Source: Xanthostigma xanthostigma (lineage: Eukaryota; Arthropoda; Insecta; Raphidioptera; Raphidiidae). Taken from it: DNA of 64,000 nucleotides. How positions within the stretch are numbered: position 1 is the stretch's first letter; each line of letters starts with the position of its first letter. The stretch lies in the NCBI GenBank assembly GCA_963575645.1, contig OY754468.1, positions 2,790,001 to 2,854,000 on the forward strand, given 5' to 3'. The position numbers and the translations under genes are program-made. Below are positions 41,576-52,667 of the stretch, piece by piece. Under the pieces are notes generated by a model. That model did no database searches and was not told the DNA's origin. It saw only the letters and a program-made list of their open reading frames with translations.

Positions 41576-42865
41576 AGTAATTTTATCATCGGAATGGTTA
41601 TTGACTGGAGTTTTTTAAATGCCGTTACCCGCGTCACCGCACGTGCTAACATTTGCTTTAAAATATCGTGTCAATTAGTTATTATTTTTGGAGTTGGAAT
41701 GGTTCCGTCCAGGATCTGTCTGAGATCTAAAAATACGTGTGGCACTCGGGGACTGCCGCGGTAAAGCTATTGCATATTCTTTTTAGGTCTTTAAGTTTTT
41801 CTTCTCTATAAAACGAAAATAGCTAGGTATAAATAATAAGGTAAAAATAGTGTAATTACACACCAAAACAATTATTCATTCAAAAAATTTGAACAAAAAG
41901 AACGATATTAAGAGTTTGATCATAGAATTTCGCGTGATGTACATTTATATAGATATAATATCATATATACTTTCTCTGCACATAACCTAAATAATTTAGG
42001 TTATTTTTATAGCAGTATTATATATAAATTCATTTATACACAAATAAAGATAGAATCAGTTATGAGCAGTTATGCAGTTATGAGCACACAAACACCGTGC
42101 CGAAGTCTGCCGAACTGAAACGACGTTAGACGATGCACGACTTTCAACGCCGCACCGCTGTGCCGGTCGGAGTGGGGGGTGTTAGGTTTTTTTTCGTTAC
42201 GGAATGGGTGTTAGGTTTTTTCGTTACGGAATTTCTTGATTCGGTCGCCGCGCTCAAAGCCCCCGATAGAAGCTATGCAATAGCTTAAAAATTATCGGGA
42301 TAATTGTCAAACGCCTCTACGAGACCGTGTAACTAAAATGAAAAAATCCAGACCGGACTGGACCGACGGCCTACAGGGAAAAGTCCCGGTATTCCCTGTC
42401 CAATTAGCAGGATTTTTTTCTCCCCAAATATCTTTAAGCAACCCGGTTGGACAAATCACAATAAGTTCATATTAAGATAAACTTTATAGAGAGAGTGTAA
42501 TATGTGTCAATAAATATAAAAACCTGACTTATCGACTTTTATTGTTATTCTGGACATAAAAAAAAACTTAAGAGCGCGTGGCGAAACATGGTTAATTTAA
42601 GTTTGTGTTCAGACGCCGTGTTCGAATCTCAGTTTCCAATCACAGAGGGCGGACAGACCGCGTATAACGCACCTACAGATTATGGCCCCAGGGGCACTAA
42701 ACCGCAGATGGTCGTAAAATGCAAATATACGTCCGTATAAATCCCGACTGTTCACACATTTGGCAGAAGTTCGTTCCATCATCAACAAATTCCCAAACCT
42801 ATTCCAAAACAACGTCGTACTGCAGATTGAGGACTTCGAACGAGGGCCTCATCATGCGCAGTGCA
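41576..42865. other. Unassigned, with a possible retroelement scrap
   Basis: At 42760-42865 the frame EVRSIINKFPNLFQNN resembles the spacer before reverse transcriptase in Ty3/gypsy polyproteins, but only weakly. The 97-residue frame at 41471-41764 starts in a Helitron. Nothing else is recognised. Confidence 0.35.
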
Positions 42866-43805
42866 AGGATATCAAACTTTCGGCCAGTTTGGTGTATACT
42901 ATTTTACTTCATACCTCGGTCGTAAGTACGCTTATTAAATACATTAATTAATTAATTACATGAAAACACAGATAAATTCCAAGTAAGCAGCTTTGAGGTT
43001 ATACGTAAAAGCACGAATGACAGCTGGTCGCTACTATTAGCTAAAATGTAATAGGGTTGCTATTAGTGATGTGCCGGATATCCGTATCCGTATCCGCGGA
43101 TCTTGAAACCAAATATCCGTATCCGTTAGTTTTATGGCGGATCTTTTACGGATCTTTTACCTTATTAATTTTCAATTCATAGATGAAATTTTATATATAT
43201 AGGTGATTAGGTAATAATGAAAAACTGTTAAATTCCATTAAGATTATTTTTTATTTCTTAAAATCGTATTTGGCACCTTTCTATTGCAAAAATGTATCGT
43301 AGTGAGTACCATACCAACAGTACATAACTCAAAGGTACTAATAAAAAACTATCTTTATAATGAGATATTGCACATCGATCTCTGGAAAGAGACAATTTGT
43401 TATGAGAGTTAACTCTTAAAGAAGTCAATAACTCTTTCCCATAACAGTCTCTTTCCAAAGGTCGATGTGCAATATTTACCGTCGCGTTCTCTAAGAAAGT
43501 TAAGATCCGTATCCGTATCCGCGGATCTTGAAACCAAATATCCGTATCCGTATCCGCGGATCTTGAAACCAAATATCCGTATTCAGATCCGTATCCGCGG
43601 ATATGCATTTTTAACGATCCGGCACATCACTAGTTGCTATGGAAACGACATCTAAACAACAGTTGATAGGTTATTTTTTTCTTTACTGCCGCCCGAACGT
43701 ACGTACTTCCCGCATCAGTACGTGTAATCCCACCAAGGAGTAAATGTTAGATTTTCTGCTTTAGGTACAATTGATGCCGAAAGTATGCACTTTCGATCGA
43801 GGTAT
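42866..43805 (+). repeat. Family D repeat, copy 2, split by hAT MITE 3
   Basis: CATACCTCGGTCGTAAGTAC at 42909 and CTTTCGATCGAGGTATG at the right, preceded by one arm of the hairpin (AAACTTTCGGCCAGTTTGG). The hAT insert lies at GTTGCTAT. Confidence 0.75.
43064..43632. mobile_element. hAT MITE 3 (TAGTGATGTGCCGG ends)
   Basis: Ends TAGTGATGTGCCGGATATCC and GATCCGGCACATCACTA. Exact 8-bp duplication GTTGCTAT at 43056-43063 and 43633-43640. Inside are repeats of CCGTATCCGCGGATCTTGAA and an inverted pair around GCACATCGA. Frames of 116 and 62 residues are by-products of these repeats. Confidence 0.92.
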
Positions 43806-44212
43806 GGCGAAAAATATCTTTGCTCCCGTTTTGGTCACGTTCTGATCTCGTTGACGATAAAAAGGTGAGCTCATTCAAATTCGATACGCTTACAAAGAAT
43901 GCCAATCTAAATCTGGTAAGCATATTCATCCTTATGGAATGCAAAAATTCCTAACCGGTTCTAAGCTAAATATTTGGAACGAATCTCATAATATCACATT
44001 ATGTTTCTTCTTTTAAAAGCCTTTTGTTGCCTTTAACGGCCCATTTCTGCATTGGTTATTCAAGGAGCAACACATATTGTTACATGAAACATTCCGACAA
44101 AGCTTATTTAATAAAAATATTTTATTGATCTTCGACTTTTATTAAACCTAACGTAGGTAGGCAGTTATTTTTTTTTTACAGTATCTAGTAACCTATTAAA
44201 CTGATACATTAT
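43806..44212. other. No gene recognised
   Basis: Unassigned AT-rich stretch. Confidence 0.5.
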
Positions 44213-44990
44213 TCTTTTACCATTCCAACCAGCGTTGCCAGACGTCCCGATTTTTAAATCAAAATTAAATGTCCCGCGCGGGACAGGCTCAGTCCCGCTT
44301 TTCGGGGATAACTTTAAAAGAAGTTAAATCTTCACAGAAATATCATGAATAAGTAATTCTTATAAATAATTATTCTCTTATTGTAAGTTGCAGTTTGTAA
44401 CACTCACTCCACAGACTATTGTTTGAAACGCCATATTTTTCTAATGAATAAAACTTTTTTGATTTTGATTTCTGTTTTTTTTTTTTATTCTGAAGACGAA
44501 TAAGACTCAACTATTTAACGATAGGGTAAATCTGATTTAAAATATTATATTTTTATTAAAATACATTTTCTATGGCTATTTTTGCTATCTATTGTCACGT
44601 AAACGTAATTTTAATTCAAATAAAATGATAAATAGATATTTGAAAACTTCTGTTTATACTTTATATACGTTTTTTTACTATGTCCCGCTTTCGACGGTTT
44701 TCACTCAAAGAGTTCCAAAATCCCGACTTGGCAAAAAAAAAACTGGCAACGCTGATTCCAACCCACAAGTAGGGAATGGTAGTAGTTTAGGTCAAAAATC
44801 ACTTTTCAAAAATTTTACAATATCTTTTTCCGTTTTGAGGTCCCCCGAATCTAAAAAAACATATTTTTGGAAAAACTCTGTGCGTCTGTTAGTCTGTTTA
44901 TCTGTGAACAGGATACAGGTCAAACGGACGAGAGGATTGAAACCAAATTTTGGGAGGATGTTTAGTATGCAAATATGAAGAGCCCTAAGT
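44213..44990 (+). repeat. Family B repeat, copy 2, split by hAT MITE 4
   Basis: TTACCATTCCAAC at the left and ATTCCAACCCACAAGTAGGG at the right join into the family B start when the insert is removed. The body (TTCCGTTTTGAGGTCCCCCG) continues to 44990. Confidence 0.75.
44230..44754. mobile_element. hAT MITE 4 (CAGCGTTGCCAG ends)
   Basis: Ends CAGCGTTGCCAGACG and AACTGGCAACGCTG. Exact 8-bp duplication ATTCCAAC at 44222-44229 and 44755-44762. The 525-bp body includes GGGACAGGCTCAGTCCCGC. The 128-residue frame at 44592 reads out of it into family B. Confidence 0.92.
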
Positions 44991-45568
44991 TATGGTTTTG
45001 CTTATTCGTCTACAAAAATAAACAAAAAAATGCTTTCGTAAAAAAACGCGATTTTCAATCTAAATATAAGAAATAATATTAAATCAACTCAATCGATTTT
45101 ATGACAAGTTTTTTATCGCAGCTGTTAAACAAATTTAATTAATTTTACTGTCAATTGAAAACTTTTATTCGCTGTGAGACGATGAATAACCCGTTATTTT
45201 CTTTTAATTATTCGAGTATCCTAACTATATAATCTGGTTATTACTTTGTTCGGGTACCGGAGGAAAATGTCGTCATCTCCAGGTCGCAGTTCAAATGTTT
45301 TTAATTTGTTTTCAAGACAAATAAACTAAATAACAGTAACAGTTATTTTAGAACTGTTACTTGAAAAGAACAGCTTCTAAAAATAACGGGTTTTAAGAAT
45401 AACAGGCTCTAAGAATAAAAAGGTTTCAGAATTACGCTCTGCAACAGTACCCTGAGAATCGGTTCTTGAAGAATAATTTTCTTAAGAATATTGCTAAATG
45501 AGTTACCAAGCAAACAGTTGTGAAAAGAACGCTTACTTTTTTAAATTGTGGAAATGAATAAAGCAAGG
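44991..45568. other. No gene recognised
   Basis: AT-rich; AGAATAAC-type short repeats near 45375-45420. Confidence 0.45.
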
Positions 45569-46395
45569 AGAAAACTGAGAATGAAAATTACGGAAATATC
45601 CTTTTTGTTTCTCTTCAAGAATTCAGACACATATTTTAATACAGTTATTTGAAACAGGTTTTTTTAAAGGACAGGAACAAGCAGTAACTGTTATTCAAAA
45701 AGAACTGTTTTACACATCACGTGATGAAATTAAGGAAATATCTGTGTTTTTTGTTTCTCTTCAAGAATTCAGACACAATATATTTTACAAAACTTATTTT
45801 AACACAGTTATTTGAAACTGGTTTTTTTAAAGGACAGGAACAAGCAGTAACTGTTATTCAAAAAGAACTGTTTTACACATCACGTGATTAAATTAAGGAA
45901 ATATCTGTGTTTTTTGTTTCTCTTCAAGAATTCAGACACATATTTTACAAAGGTTATTTTAATACAGTTATTTGAAACAGGTTTTTTTAAAGGACAGGAA
46001 CAAGCAGTAGCTGTTATTCAAAAAGAACTGTTTTACACATCACGTGATGAAATTAAGAAAATATCTGTGTTTTTTGTTTCTCTTCAAGAATTCAGACACA
46101 ATATATTTTACAAAACTTATTTTAACACAGGTTTTTTTAAAGGACAGGAACAAGTAGTAGCTGTTATCCGAAAAGAACTGTTTAACACATCACGTGATGA
46201 AATTAAGGAAATATCTGTGTTTTTTGTTTTTCTTCAAGAATTCAGACTCATATTTTACAAGACTTATTTTATTACAGTTATTTGAAATAAGTTTTTTTAA
46301 AGGACAGGAACTAGTAGCTGTTATTCGAAAAGAACTGTTTTACACAACACAAGATGACCTCAACTTTAACGTAGATGCCGTAATAAAGAATACGT
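45569..46395. repeat. Tandem array, about five units of 150-163 bp, each with an E-box palindrome
   Basis: CACGTGAT starts at 45718, 45881, 46041 and 46191, with a worn unit at 46348 and another before 45718. Each unit has CTTCAAGAATTCAGAC and GGACAGGAACAAGCAGTA. ATCACGTGAT is a 10-bp palindrome. A 133-residue frame across it is not kept in phase by all units. Confidence 0.88.
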
Positions 46396-47598
46396 CTTTT
46401 TGTTTGTTTAAAAATAAAAATATTAGTTTCGTCTAACTTCGTCTTCCAACACAAAACGAACAAACCAAGTATTTATATTGTATTTCTTAAGTTTGTTGAA
46501 TTTTTCTTTCAGAATTCAGAATCTAGATACGAATAAATTGCTTAAATATAAAATAGTATAAATAAAATAGCATATAAACATGGCATACCATGATTGTGAA
46601 ATATCCATCGTTCATAAAGCTCGATTCAAACAAAACATTCTCGCTACTGAATATTTATAATTATTCGGTTTTAGCTAGTCCGGCAATTCTGTACTCTACC
46701 GGGACACGTTTTAGCTACTGCGCATGACTGTACCGACTCCATTACCGTTCGCAGAGATGGTCGAAGGGAGCTATTATGTCTGTTAACTGGTAAGATAGTA
46801 CAATTTGGTTGGACTTAATTGGAAAATTTCGGTGATTATATCTTCACAATTAAGGTCACTGTTAAATCCGCTTTTCTAACGGCGCGTTCTGCAACCCAGC
46901 ATAATTGCAACGTTTCGTTTATAAATTTATGACTTCGTCAAGTGTTTTCTCGTTTGTCTGTTTTAATGTTGTACACGGTTAGAAAATTTATTTTCGTCTA
47001 AGACAGGTTTAAGAATGGGCAGCAGGTAAACAATTAAACATTAATTTATTCAAACTGCAAGTCCTTAAGTACTTTATATACAAAGCGTCGATAAAGTTTG
47101 GAATCCAACGTGGACAACTGTGTCCATTAGGGTGTCCGTTATTTCTCAAGTTAGTTTTTTTTACGAGCCCCCCATCAAATTTTTAGTTTTAGTCCTAAAA
47201 AAAGTATAAATCGCTTAACTTTCATATTAAACCGTGCCAAAATCATGATACATTCCCCTTTAAATAACGTTTTTTTTTAACTTTTCGCATTTATTTTTTT
47301 TTCTCCGAAATAAATGAACGTACAGCAACGGGCAATACATATTTTTGTAGGGAATTGAACGCTCTACAAAAAATATCTCTTATGATTTTTCGATAAATTC
47401 ACTCCTTCAAAAATTATTCAAGGTTAAACATTTTTAAGAAAAAAATAAAATTACATTATTTTTTTTGACCATGTTTCACTCACCAAATGTTGTCAGAAAA
47501 TGTCTTTTATACTCCTCTTTTCTCAGGATTTTTTTCAATTTTTTGAAGTGGTGAAACAATATATGAAAAAAAAAATAAAAACTAATTTTCTTTCTATA
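46396..47598. other. No gene recognised
   Basis: Unassigned AT-rich DNA up to the TA-flanked element. A GTGGACAACTGTGTCCAT palindrome lies near 47130. Confidence 0.45.
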
Positions 47599-48335
47599 CA
47601 GAGTGTCCCATTAAGAATGGGACATAGAACAACCGCAGATTCTCTAATTCAAAATAAAACGAAATACGGGTTCGGTTGTTGAAGTTGAAAACTGAAAAAT
47701 AATTAATGTCCATAATTTTTTTAATACACCGTATAATTTTACTCAAATCGGCACACTTGTTAAATATCATAAAATGCACCTAACAATATAAAAATTAGTT
47801 CAGTACGCTCTACCAGTGGCGTACGGCAGGAGTAAGTAATGCTTGTACCCCTTCTAAATGTTACGCCGCTGTCTAAATTTTAATTTTGACTATCTTTAAT
47901 TTTAATTTTTTTGATATTTTCTAAGTCAATAATGTACACTTGTTAGTTTGTTGTAAAGTCATTGGTTTTCGAGATATTCGCAGTTTTTTTAAGACAAAAT
48001 TGTAAAAATGAATATTATTAATAATAATACAAATAAAAAGTACATGTCTATCTATCTTTAACTGCGAATATCTCGAAAACCAATGACTTTACAACAAACT
48101 AACAAGTGTACATTATTGACTTAGAAAATATCAAAAAAATTAAAATTATAGATAGTCAAAATTAAAATTTAGACAGCGGCGTAACATTTAGAAGGGATAC
48201 AAGCATTACTTACTCCTACCGTGCGCCACTGGTAGAGAGAGTAACATTTTATCTAAGCATATTTCGCTTAATCGTTTTATTTTGAATTGGAGAATCTGCG
48301 GTTGTTCTATGTCCCATTTTTAATGGGACACCCTG
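47599..48335. mobile_element. TA-flanked long-TIR element, copy 2
   Basis: TA|CAGAGTGTCCC and GGGACACCCTG|TA. It is collinear with 8494-9249, including TACGCCGCTGTCTAAATTTT-type arms. Confidence 0.85.
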
Positions 48336-48793
48336 TATAGCTTTGCGTTTAAACAAACGTTTGCTTTTTGTTTACCGTGCTTTGTATTCATCGTGGACAC
48401 AACTGTCCACGGATTGTTTTAAGCCGCGAAGCCATAAACGATATGACAGGGAGCGCGATGAAAACGACATCTGGCGGCCACGTTGCACGATTTATTGCTC
48501 ATTTAGTCCACAGCCCACACTGCGATCGATCAGTTATTCTCCACTCTGTATTCTGCACCCGGCCAATAAATAATATTTACATTCCAAACTTTATTGTTGC
48601 ACTGTATGCAATATATTTGTATATAGGTAAGATCTTGAAAACAAATTGTATTTTATTTTAAAAGCAAGGAGATTGTCTTAACGAAAAAGCTCCAACTTTA
48701 AATAATCATAATTAAAGTTGTAATTAAATTTAGTTACTGCATTCGTAAAGTAAAATCCTATTAAAAACTTTATTGTCCGTAGACTTGTATATA
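48336..48793. other. No gene recognised
   Basis: Two overlapping frames of 76 and 97 residues lack recognisable domains. CGTGGACACAACTGTCCACG at 48392 is palindromic. Confidence 0.45.
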
Positions 48794-49367
48794 CAGTATG
48801 TAAACACGTAAGGTGCACATAGGGAAATTAGCTTTGGGAAAAATACTTGGATTAGAGTTAGCCATGACTGCATTAATTGTTATTTCTATTGAATTATCGT
48901 GGTAATCTTGAGGATTTCTATTTTATTTTGATTTATTTTTATTTTACTTGGCTTTTTTAATAATAAAAAGTTCTTATAAATCATTATTTTAATTTTTTTG
49001 TACAAACATAAAACAAAAAAACAACTCCATCTGTTTGGAAACATTTCATTCAAAAATTGTCTGACTGGTATGACGTATGCGCGTTGGTAAATCAGTGACC
49101 CAATGTCTTTAGGTTCAACACGAATAGGTGGAGATATTTGATCTCGCACCATATTTAAGTATTTTTGGGAATTTAATGTCCCATTAATAAAAAAGTTCGA
49201 TTATGTTGTAATCATTTGAATATTTTCTTTGGTAGTTATACACATTCATTTTGCAAAAGAATATTATCTGTCAAATTGAAAAACAAGATTTCAAGGCTTA
49301 CTCTCTGATCCAGTCATTTTTTCCCAACGTTAATTTCCCTAGGTGCACCTTACGTGTTTACATACTG
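48794..49367 (-). mobile_element. Tc1/mariner deletion derivative, copy 1
   Basis: TA|CAGTATGTAAACACGTAAGG and CACGTGTTTACATACTG-type ends with TA on both sides. 574 bp. It carries a transposase remnant and shares its internal deletion with 59184-59761. Confidence 0.87.
49025..49190 (-). pseudogene. Tc1/mariner transposase fragment
   Basis: Minus strand: FINGTLNSQKYLNMVRDQIS, then PPIRVEPKDIGSLIYQRAYV and IPVRQFLNEMFPNRW. This is the segment around the second catalytic Asp of Tc1/mariner-type transposases (G.LNS..Y...L, QQDGAP.H, VR.FL...FP.RWIGR). The QQDGAPxH block is replaced by LIYQRAYVIP, so the catalytic Asp is gone. The sequence after RW is AT-rich noncoding. Confidence 0.7.
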
Positions 49368-49567
49368 TATACAATAATAGGTATAAGGAGGTAACAAGAA
49401 AATAACTTTCCTATGACTTCAAATAAAAATTCAGACAACCTATTAAATCAAGGTCGCTAACCATATAAAATCTAATCTCAAAAGATAATGCGTTTAACGT
49501 CCACTTCTGGACTTTATGTCATATGTCAAATATGTTTGTCTGACAGATCTACAAAGCAAAAGAACAA
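49368..49567. repeat. SINE-tail fragment and flank
   Basis: GCGTTTAACGTCCACTTCTG at about 49490 resembles the reversed tail region of the SINE at 27538. Confidence 0.45.
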
Positions 49568-49917
49568 CTGTTTTTTTTTATTTTCCAAATATTTCCGAAA
49601 TTATAAAGTTTAAAAAAATTTTTTCAACGAAACCTTCTTGAAAAAATAATAGGCTGTTATGAAAAGTATACCATATTATATAAAAAAACACCGTTATAGC
49701 ATCTCTTCTGCGCCGAAAAACAATGGAGTTCTTCATATTTGCATTTCAAACATCCTCCAAAAATGTGGTTTCGATCCGCTCATCAGTTTGACCTGTATCG
49801 TGTTCACACAGAGTTTTTCCAAAAATATGTTTTCAGGATTCGGGGGACCTCAAAACGGAAAGATATTGTAAAATTTTTGACCTAAACTAGTACCATTCCC
49901 CACTTGTGGGTTGGACT
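49568..49917 (-). repeat. Family B repeat, copy 3
   Basis: Reversed order of 4669-5110: AAATATTTCCGAAATTATAA, then GGTTTCGATCCGCTCATCAG and TGTGGGTTGGACTGGTAAAA. Confidence 0.72.
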
Positions 49918-50388
49918 GGTAAAACTCATAGCGCCTTCCAAACCCACGGCCAATGCTTTCAGGATTTCTGTAGAAACATAACCTATAAAAGCGACATTCC
50001 GAAAAAAGATAAAATCAATTGTTGTGCGAAGAAACGACGACATTGTGTGAACGTGCGCCGGGGAGAAGACATTTTGATTTCCCCCCAGGGTGGAAGTGTT
50101 GTTATGTAATTCTAGAATCATTAATCTAGCTCAAAAGCAGCGTTGGCTACCGACTCACTTCATTATCCTGCTGTTTTTTTCTGTCCTTTTTATTACATTA
50201 CGTGTCGTTAGAAGTTATTTGCCTCGTTTGTTGACGAGATTTGATCAGCTTTAAAACTTAAATCTAACCAATTATTCAGTTTTTCTCAAAACATTCGTTT
50301 TATACATCTTTTTGTTGGTGGACATCGCAATTTAATTTCTCTGCTTTATAATTATAAAGCGTCTTTCATTAAGAGTATTCGTCCCTGC
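49918..50388. other. No gene recognised
   Basis: Frames of 67-79 residues on both strands, without domains. Confidence 0.45.
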
Positions 50389-50772
50389 AAATACCCCCTG
50401 CACCCTTCATCTCAAATCTTTTCCCCTCGCCTAAAAACTGTTCGCGCTCTCCCGACGCTATTTTTAAAGCTAGAGGGTTCTGGTAAACGCCAAATTAAAG
50501 ACAAAGAATCAGACTACAGATCCTTCAGGCGAATTTTTTGAAAAAAAAAATCCTGAAAAATCTTACAACCTTTTGAAAAAAATAATAAGTTACGTAATAT
50601 ACGTAGGCGAAACTATTTTTCAAAAAAATCGCCTGAAGGATCTGTAGTCTGATTCTTTGTCTTTCATTTGGCGTTTACCAGAACCCTCTAGCTTTAAAAA
50701 AAGCGTCGGGAGAGCGCGAACAGTTTTTAGGCGAGGGGAAAAGATTTGAGATGAAGGGTGCAGGGGGTATTT
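50389..50772. repeat. Palindrome with about 150-bp arms
   Basis: AAATACCCCCTGCACCCTTC and its complement GAAGGGTGCAGGGGGTATTT are the outer ends, and TTCAGGCGA/TCGCCTGAA lies near the turn. Foldback-type MITE. Confidence 0.87.
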
Positions 50773-51090
50773 AAGCGCTTCCTCTCTTGAAATTTAAATA
50801 AAACAAAGTATGTATCTTTCTAAAATATATACTAATATATAAAGCTGAAGAGTTTGTTTGTTTGGTTGAACGCGCTAATCTCAAGAACTACTGATTTAAA
50901 TTGAAAAAAAATGTTTTTTGTTGGATAGCCCATTTATCGAGGAAGACTATAGGCTATATAATATCACGCTACGACCATTAGGAGCGGAGCAGTAATGAAA
51001 AATGTTAAAAATGTATCTCAAAAATAAGCTTCTATTCAGGTGAAATGCACTAACTATAAATATACTCATATTAGCGTTGTGATTACACAA

Positions 51091-51163
51091 CCCCGGCTGG
51101 CTCAATCGGTAGAGCGTGCGACTGTCAATATCAGGGTCGTGGGTTCGAGCCCCACGTTGGGCG
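51091..51163 (+). tRNA. tRNA-like sequence (Lys body, GTC anticodon) inside a Helitron
   Basis: D-arm GCTCAATCGGTAGAGC and a perfect T-arm GTGGGTTCGAGCCCCAC. The anticodon loop is CTGTCAA (GTC, as in tRNA-Asp), but the body matches tRNA-Lys, and stem TGCGA/TATCA has two mismatches. This is a second subtype shared with 60450-60522. Confidence 0.78.
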
Positions 51164-51248
51164 AATATATTTTTTTTTCTACATTGCTTTCTTGTAAGGC
51201 TTGCATTTAAATTTATTTTAATTTTATTTAATTAATTAAAAAATAAAA

Positions 51249-51490
51249 AAAATTAGTTGTCTGTAAAGTCGGTTTACGGACCTTAGTTTTACGTGATAAC
51301 GTATTCCGCTCGAATATCATATTTAATAATACATTACCTAAATTTTAGTAGCTGTCAAACTATATTTTTACAGACTCTCTATCGCTTGCACGCGCAGGGT
51401 CAGACGGAACGTGACACTTTTCGGAACGTTACACTTTGTCGTGCATGCAGCCGGTGTTTCATCAATTTATAAGACGTTATCACGTCAAAA
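51249..51490 (-). repeat. Family A repeat, copy 6
   Basis: Reversed: TTAGTTGTCTGTAAAGTCGG to AGACGTTATCACGTCAAA. Confidence 0.83.
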
Positions 51491-51675
51491 ATTATTAGTT
51501 AAAAAAAGTATAAATACTGCTTTTTATCGACAAAAACTTTTGAACGGTAACTCCGATTATCATGAAATTTGGACACAACATTCATCTCGGTAAACTAAGA
51601 TGAATGTGTGTACTCATGTTCTTCCCGTTCCCATTCGTTCTTTTACACCCGGGTGAAACCGGACGGGACCGCTAG

Positions 51676-52093
51676 TCTAGCATAAAACCACAGAAATGTG
51701 AAATTAACTATTCCGGTTTAATTTTACGTCACAAATATTTGAAATTTTCAATAATTTCTACATACGACGAGAAACTTTAATAGAATATATTCATTGAAAT
51801 GATACACAAAGCAATTAAAACTTCTAGAAATTTACATTTTGTTGTTCACTTAGTTCATAATAACAACATATTCGCCTGTAAAATGATCAGAGCGTGGAAT
51901 TTATTTTAGGATTCGAAAATTGAATGAACGAAAAGTTTGAAGCAATGATAAAATAATGCAAAATGCAACGTATAGCAGCTTTGCAAGTTAAATCTATTTT
52001 TAATGCAAAAATAACGGCGCTAGAAAAGTAGTTTATCTATTTTTTTATCAACAGAAAATTCGATTTTAATAATAAATTTATTTATTCAACACG
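51676..52093. other. No gene recognised
   Basis: AT-rich, no repeats shared in the window. Confidence 0.5.
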
Positions 52094-52434
52094 CGTGAGT
52101 AATATGTAATATCGGGGCCCTGCTAAATTCGGGAGAAATAATAAATTACTTCATGTTGACGCGTAGAGTGCTAATAATGAGCCGTACTGTGAGATAATGA
52201 ATTTTCTGGACCAATAGAAACGCAGTAGCAAGCCCAAGGCGTTAAGTAATGAAAAAAAACTGTACAGCTTCTGGACCAATAGGAACGCGGTAGGCGGTAG
52301 CGATTTGTATATATGAAATCAGCATCGCAATTCAGCGAAAGTCAGGGCCATCTGGTGTGCATCGAGGGCGGTGGGTACGTCAATCAATGAAGTGATTTAT
52401 TATTTTTCCCTCTTTTATCAGGGCCCCGATTACA
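52094..52434 (+). mobile_element. TIR element with promoter-like core
   Basis: Ends GTGAGTAATATGTAATATCG and ATTACATATTACTCGTG with CGGGGCCCTG just inside. The core has CTGGACCAATAG twice (52206, 52271), both CCAAT-box-like, and GTATATATGA (52307) where a TATA box could lie. No frame follows. Confidence 0.75.
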
Positions 52435-52459
52435 TATTACTCGTGCTAGTTAAATAAAA

Positions 52460-52576
52460 TATTATGTGCGACCATTGATCGAAGGAGAATATTCCACTCG
52501 CGTGTTACCGCACTCGCTACGCTCGTGCGGCAAGTTTCACGCTCATGGAATCTTCTCCTTCTCTCACTAGTCGCAC
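52460..52576. repeat. Inverted repeat, about 45-bp arms
   Basis: ATTATGTGCGACCATTGATC, GAAGGAGAATATTCC and CTCGCGTG pair with GCACAATA and GGAATCTTCTCC on the other side. CpG-rich centre with GCACTCGCTACGCTCGTGCG. Confidence 0.7.
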
Positions 52577-52667
52577 AATATACTATATTTTCTATGAAAC
52601 CATTAAAATCTCATTTAAAAGTTTTGCCGCAGAAACTCTAATAAAAATTAAAAATTTTGAAAAAACA

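Larger units (their letters stand above)
50825..51675 (+). mobile_element. Helitron, tRNA-bearing lineage, with family A insert
   Basis: 5' region ACTAATATATAAAGCTGAAG (TC worn) and 3' hairpin/CTAG end GGACGGGACCGCTAG|T. Family A copy 6 sits inside. Confidence 0.85.

Noticed and set aside
42760-42865. Possible Ty3/gypsy polyprotein scrap (IINKFPNLFQNN)
   Set aside because: About a dozen residues of weak resemblance with no neighbouring reverse-transcriptase or integrase motif.
43258-43608. 116-residue minus frame
   Set aside because: It lies wholly in a hAT MITE and its start is the repeated ATCCGTATCCG motif read as protein.
45884-46285. 133-residue frame with apparent protein repeats
   Set aside because: The repetition comes from the DNA array. 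Unit lengths (163, 160, 150, 157) are mostly not multiples of three, so the frame is not maintained.
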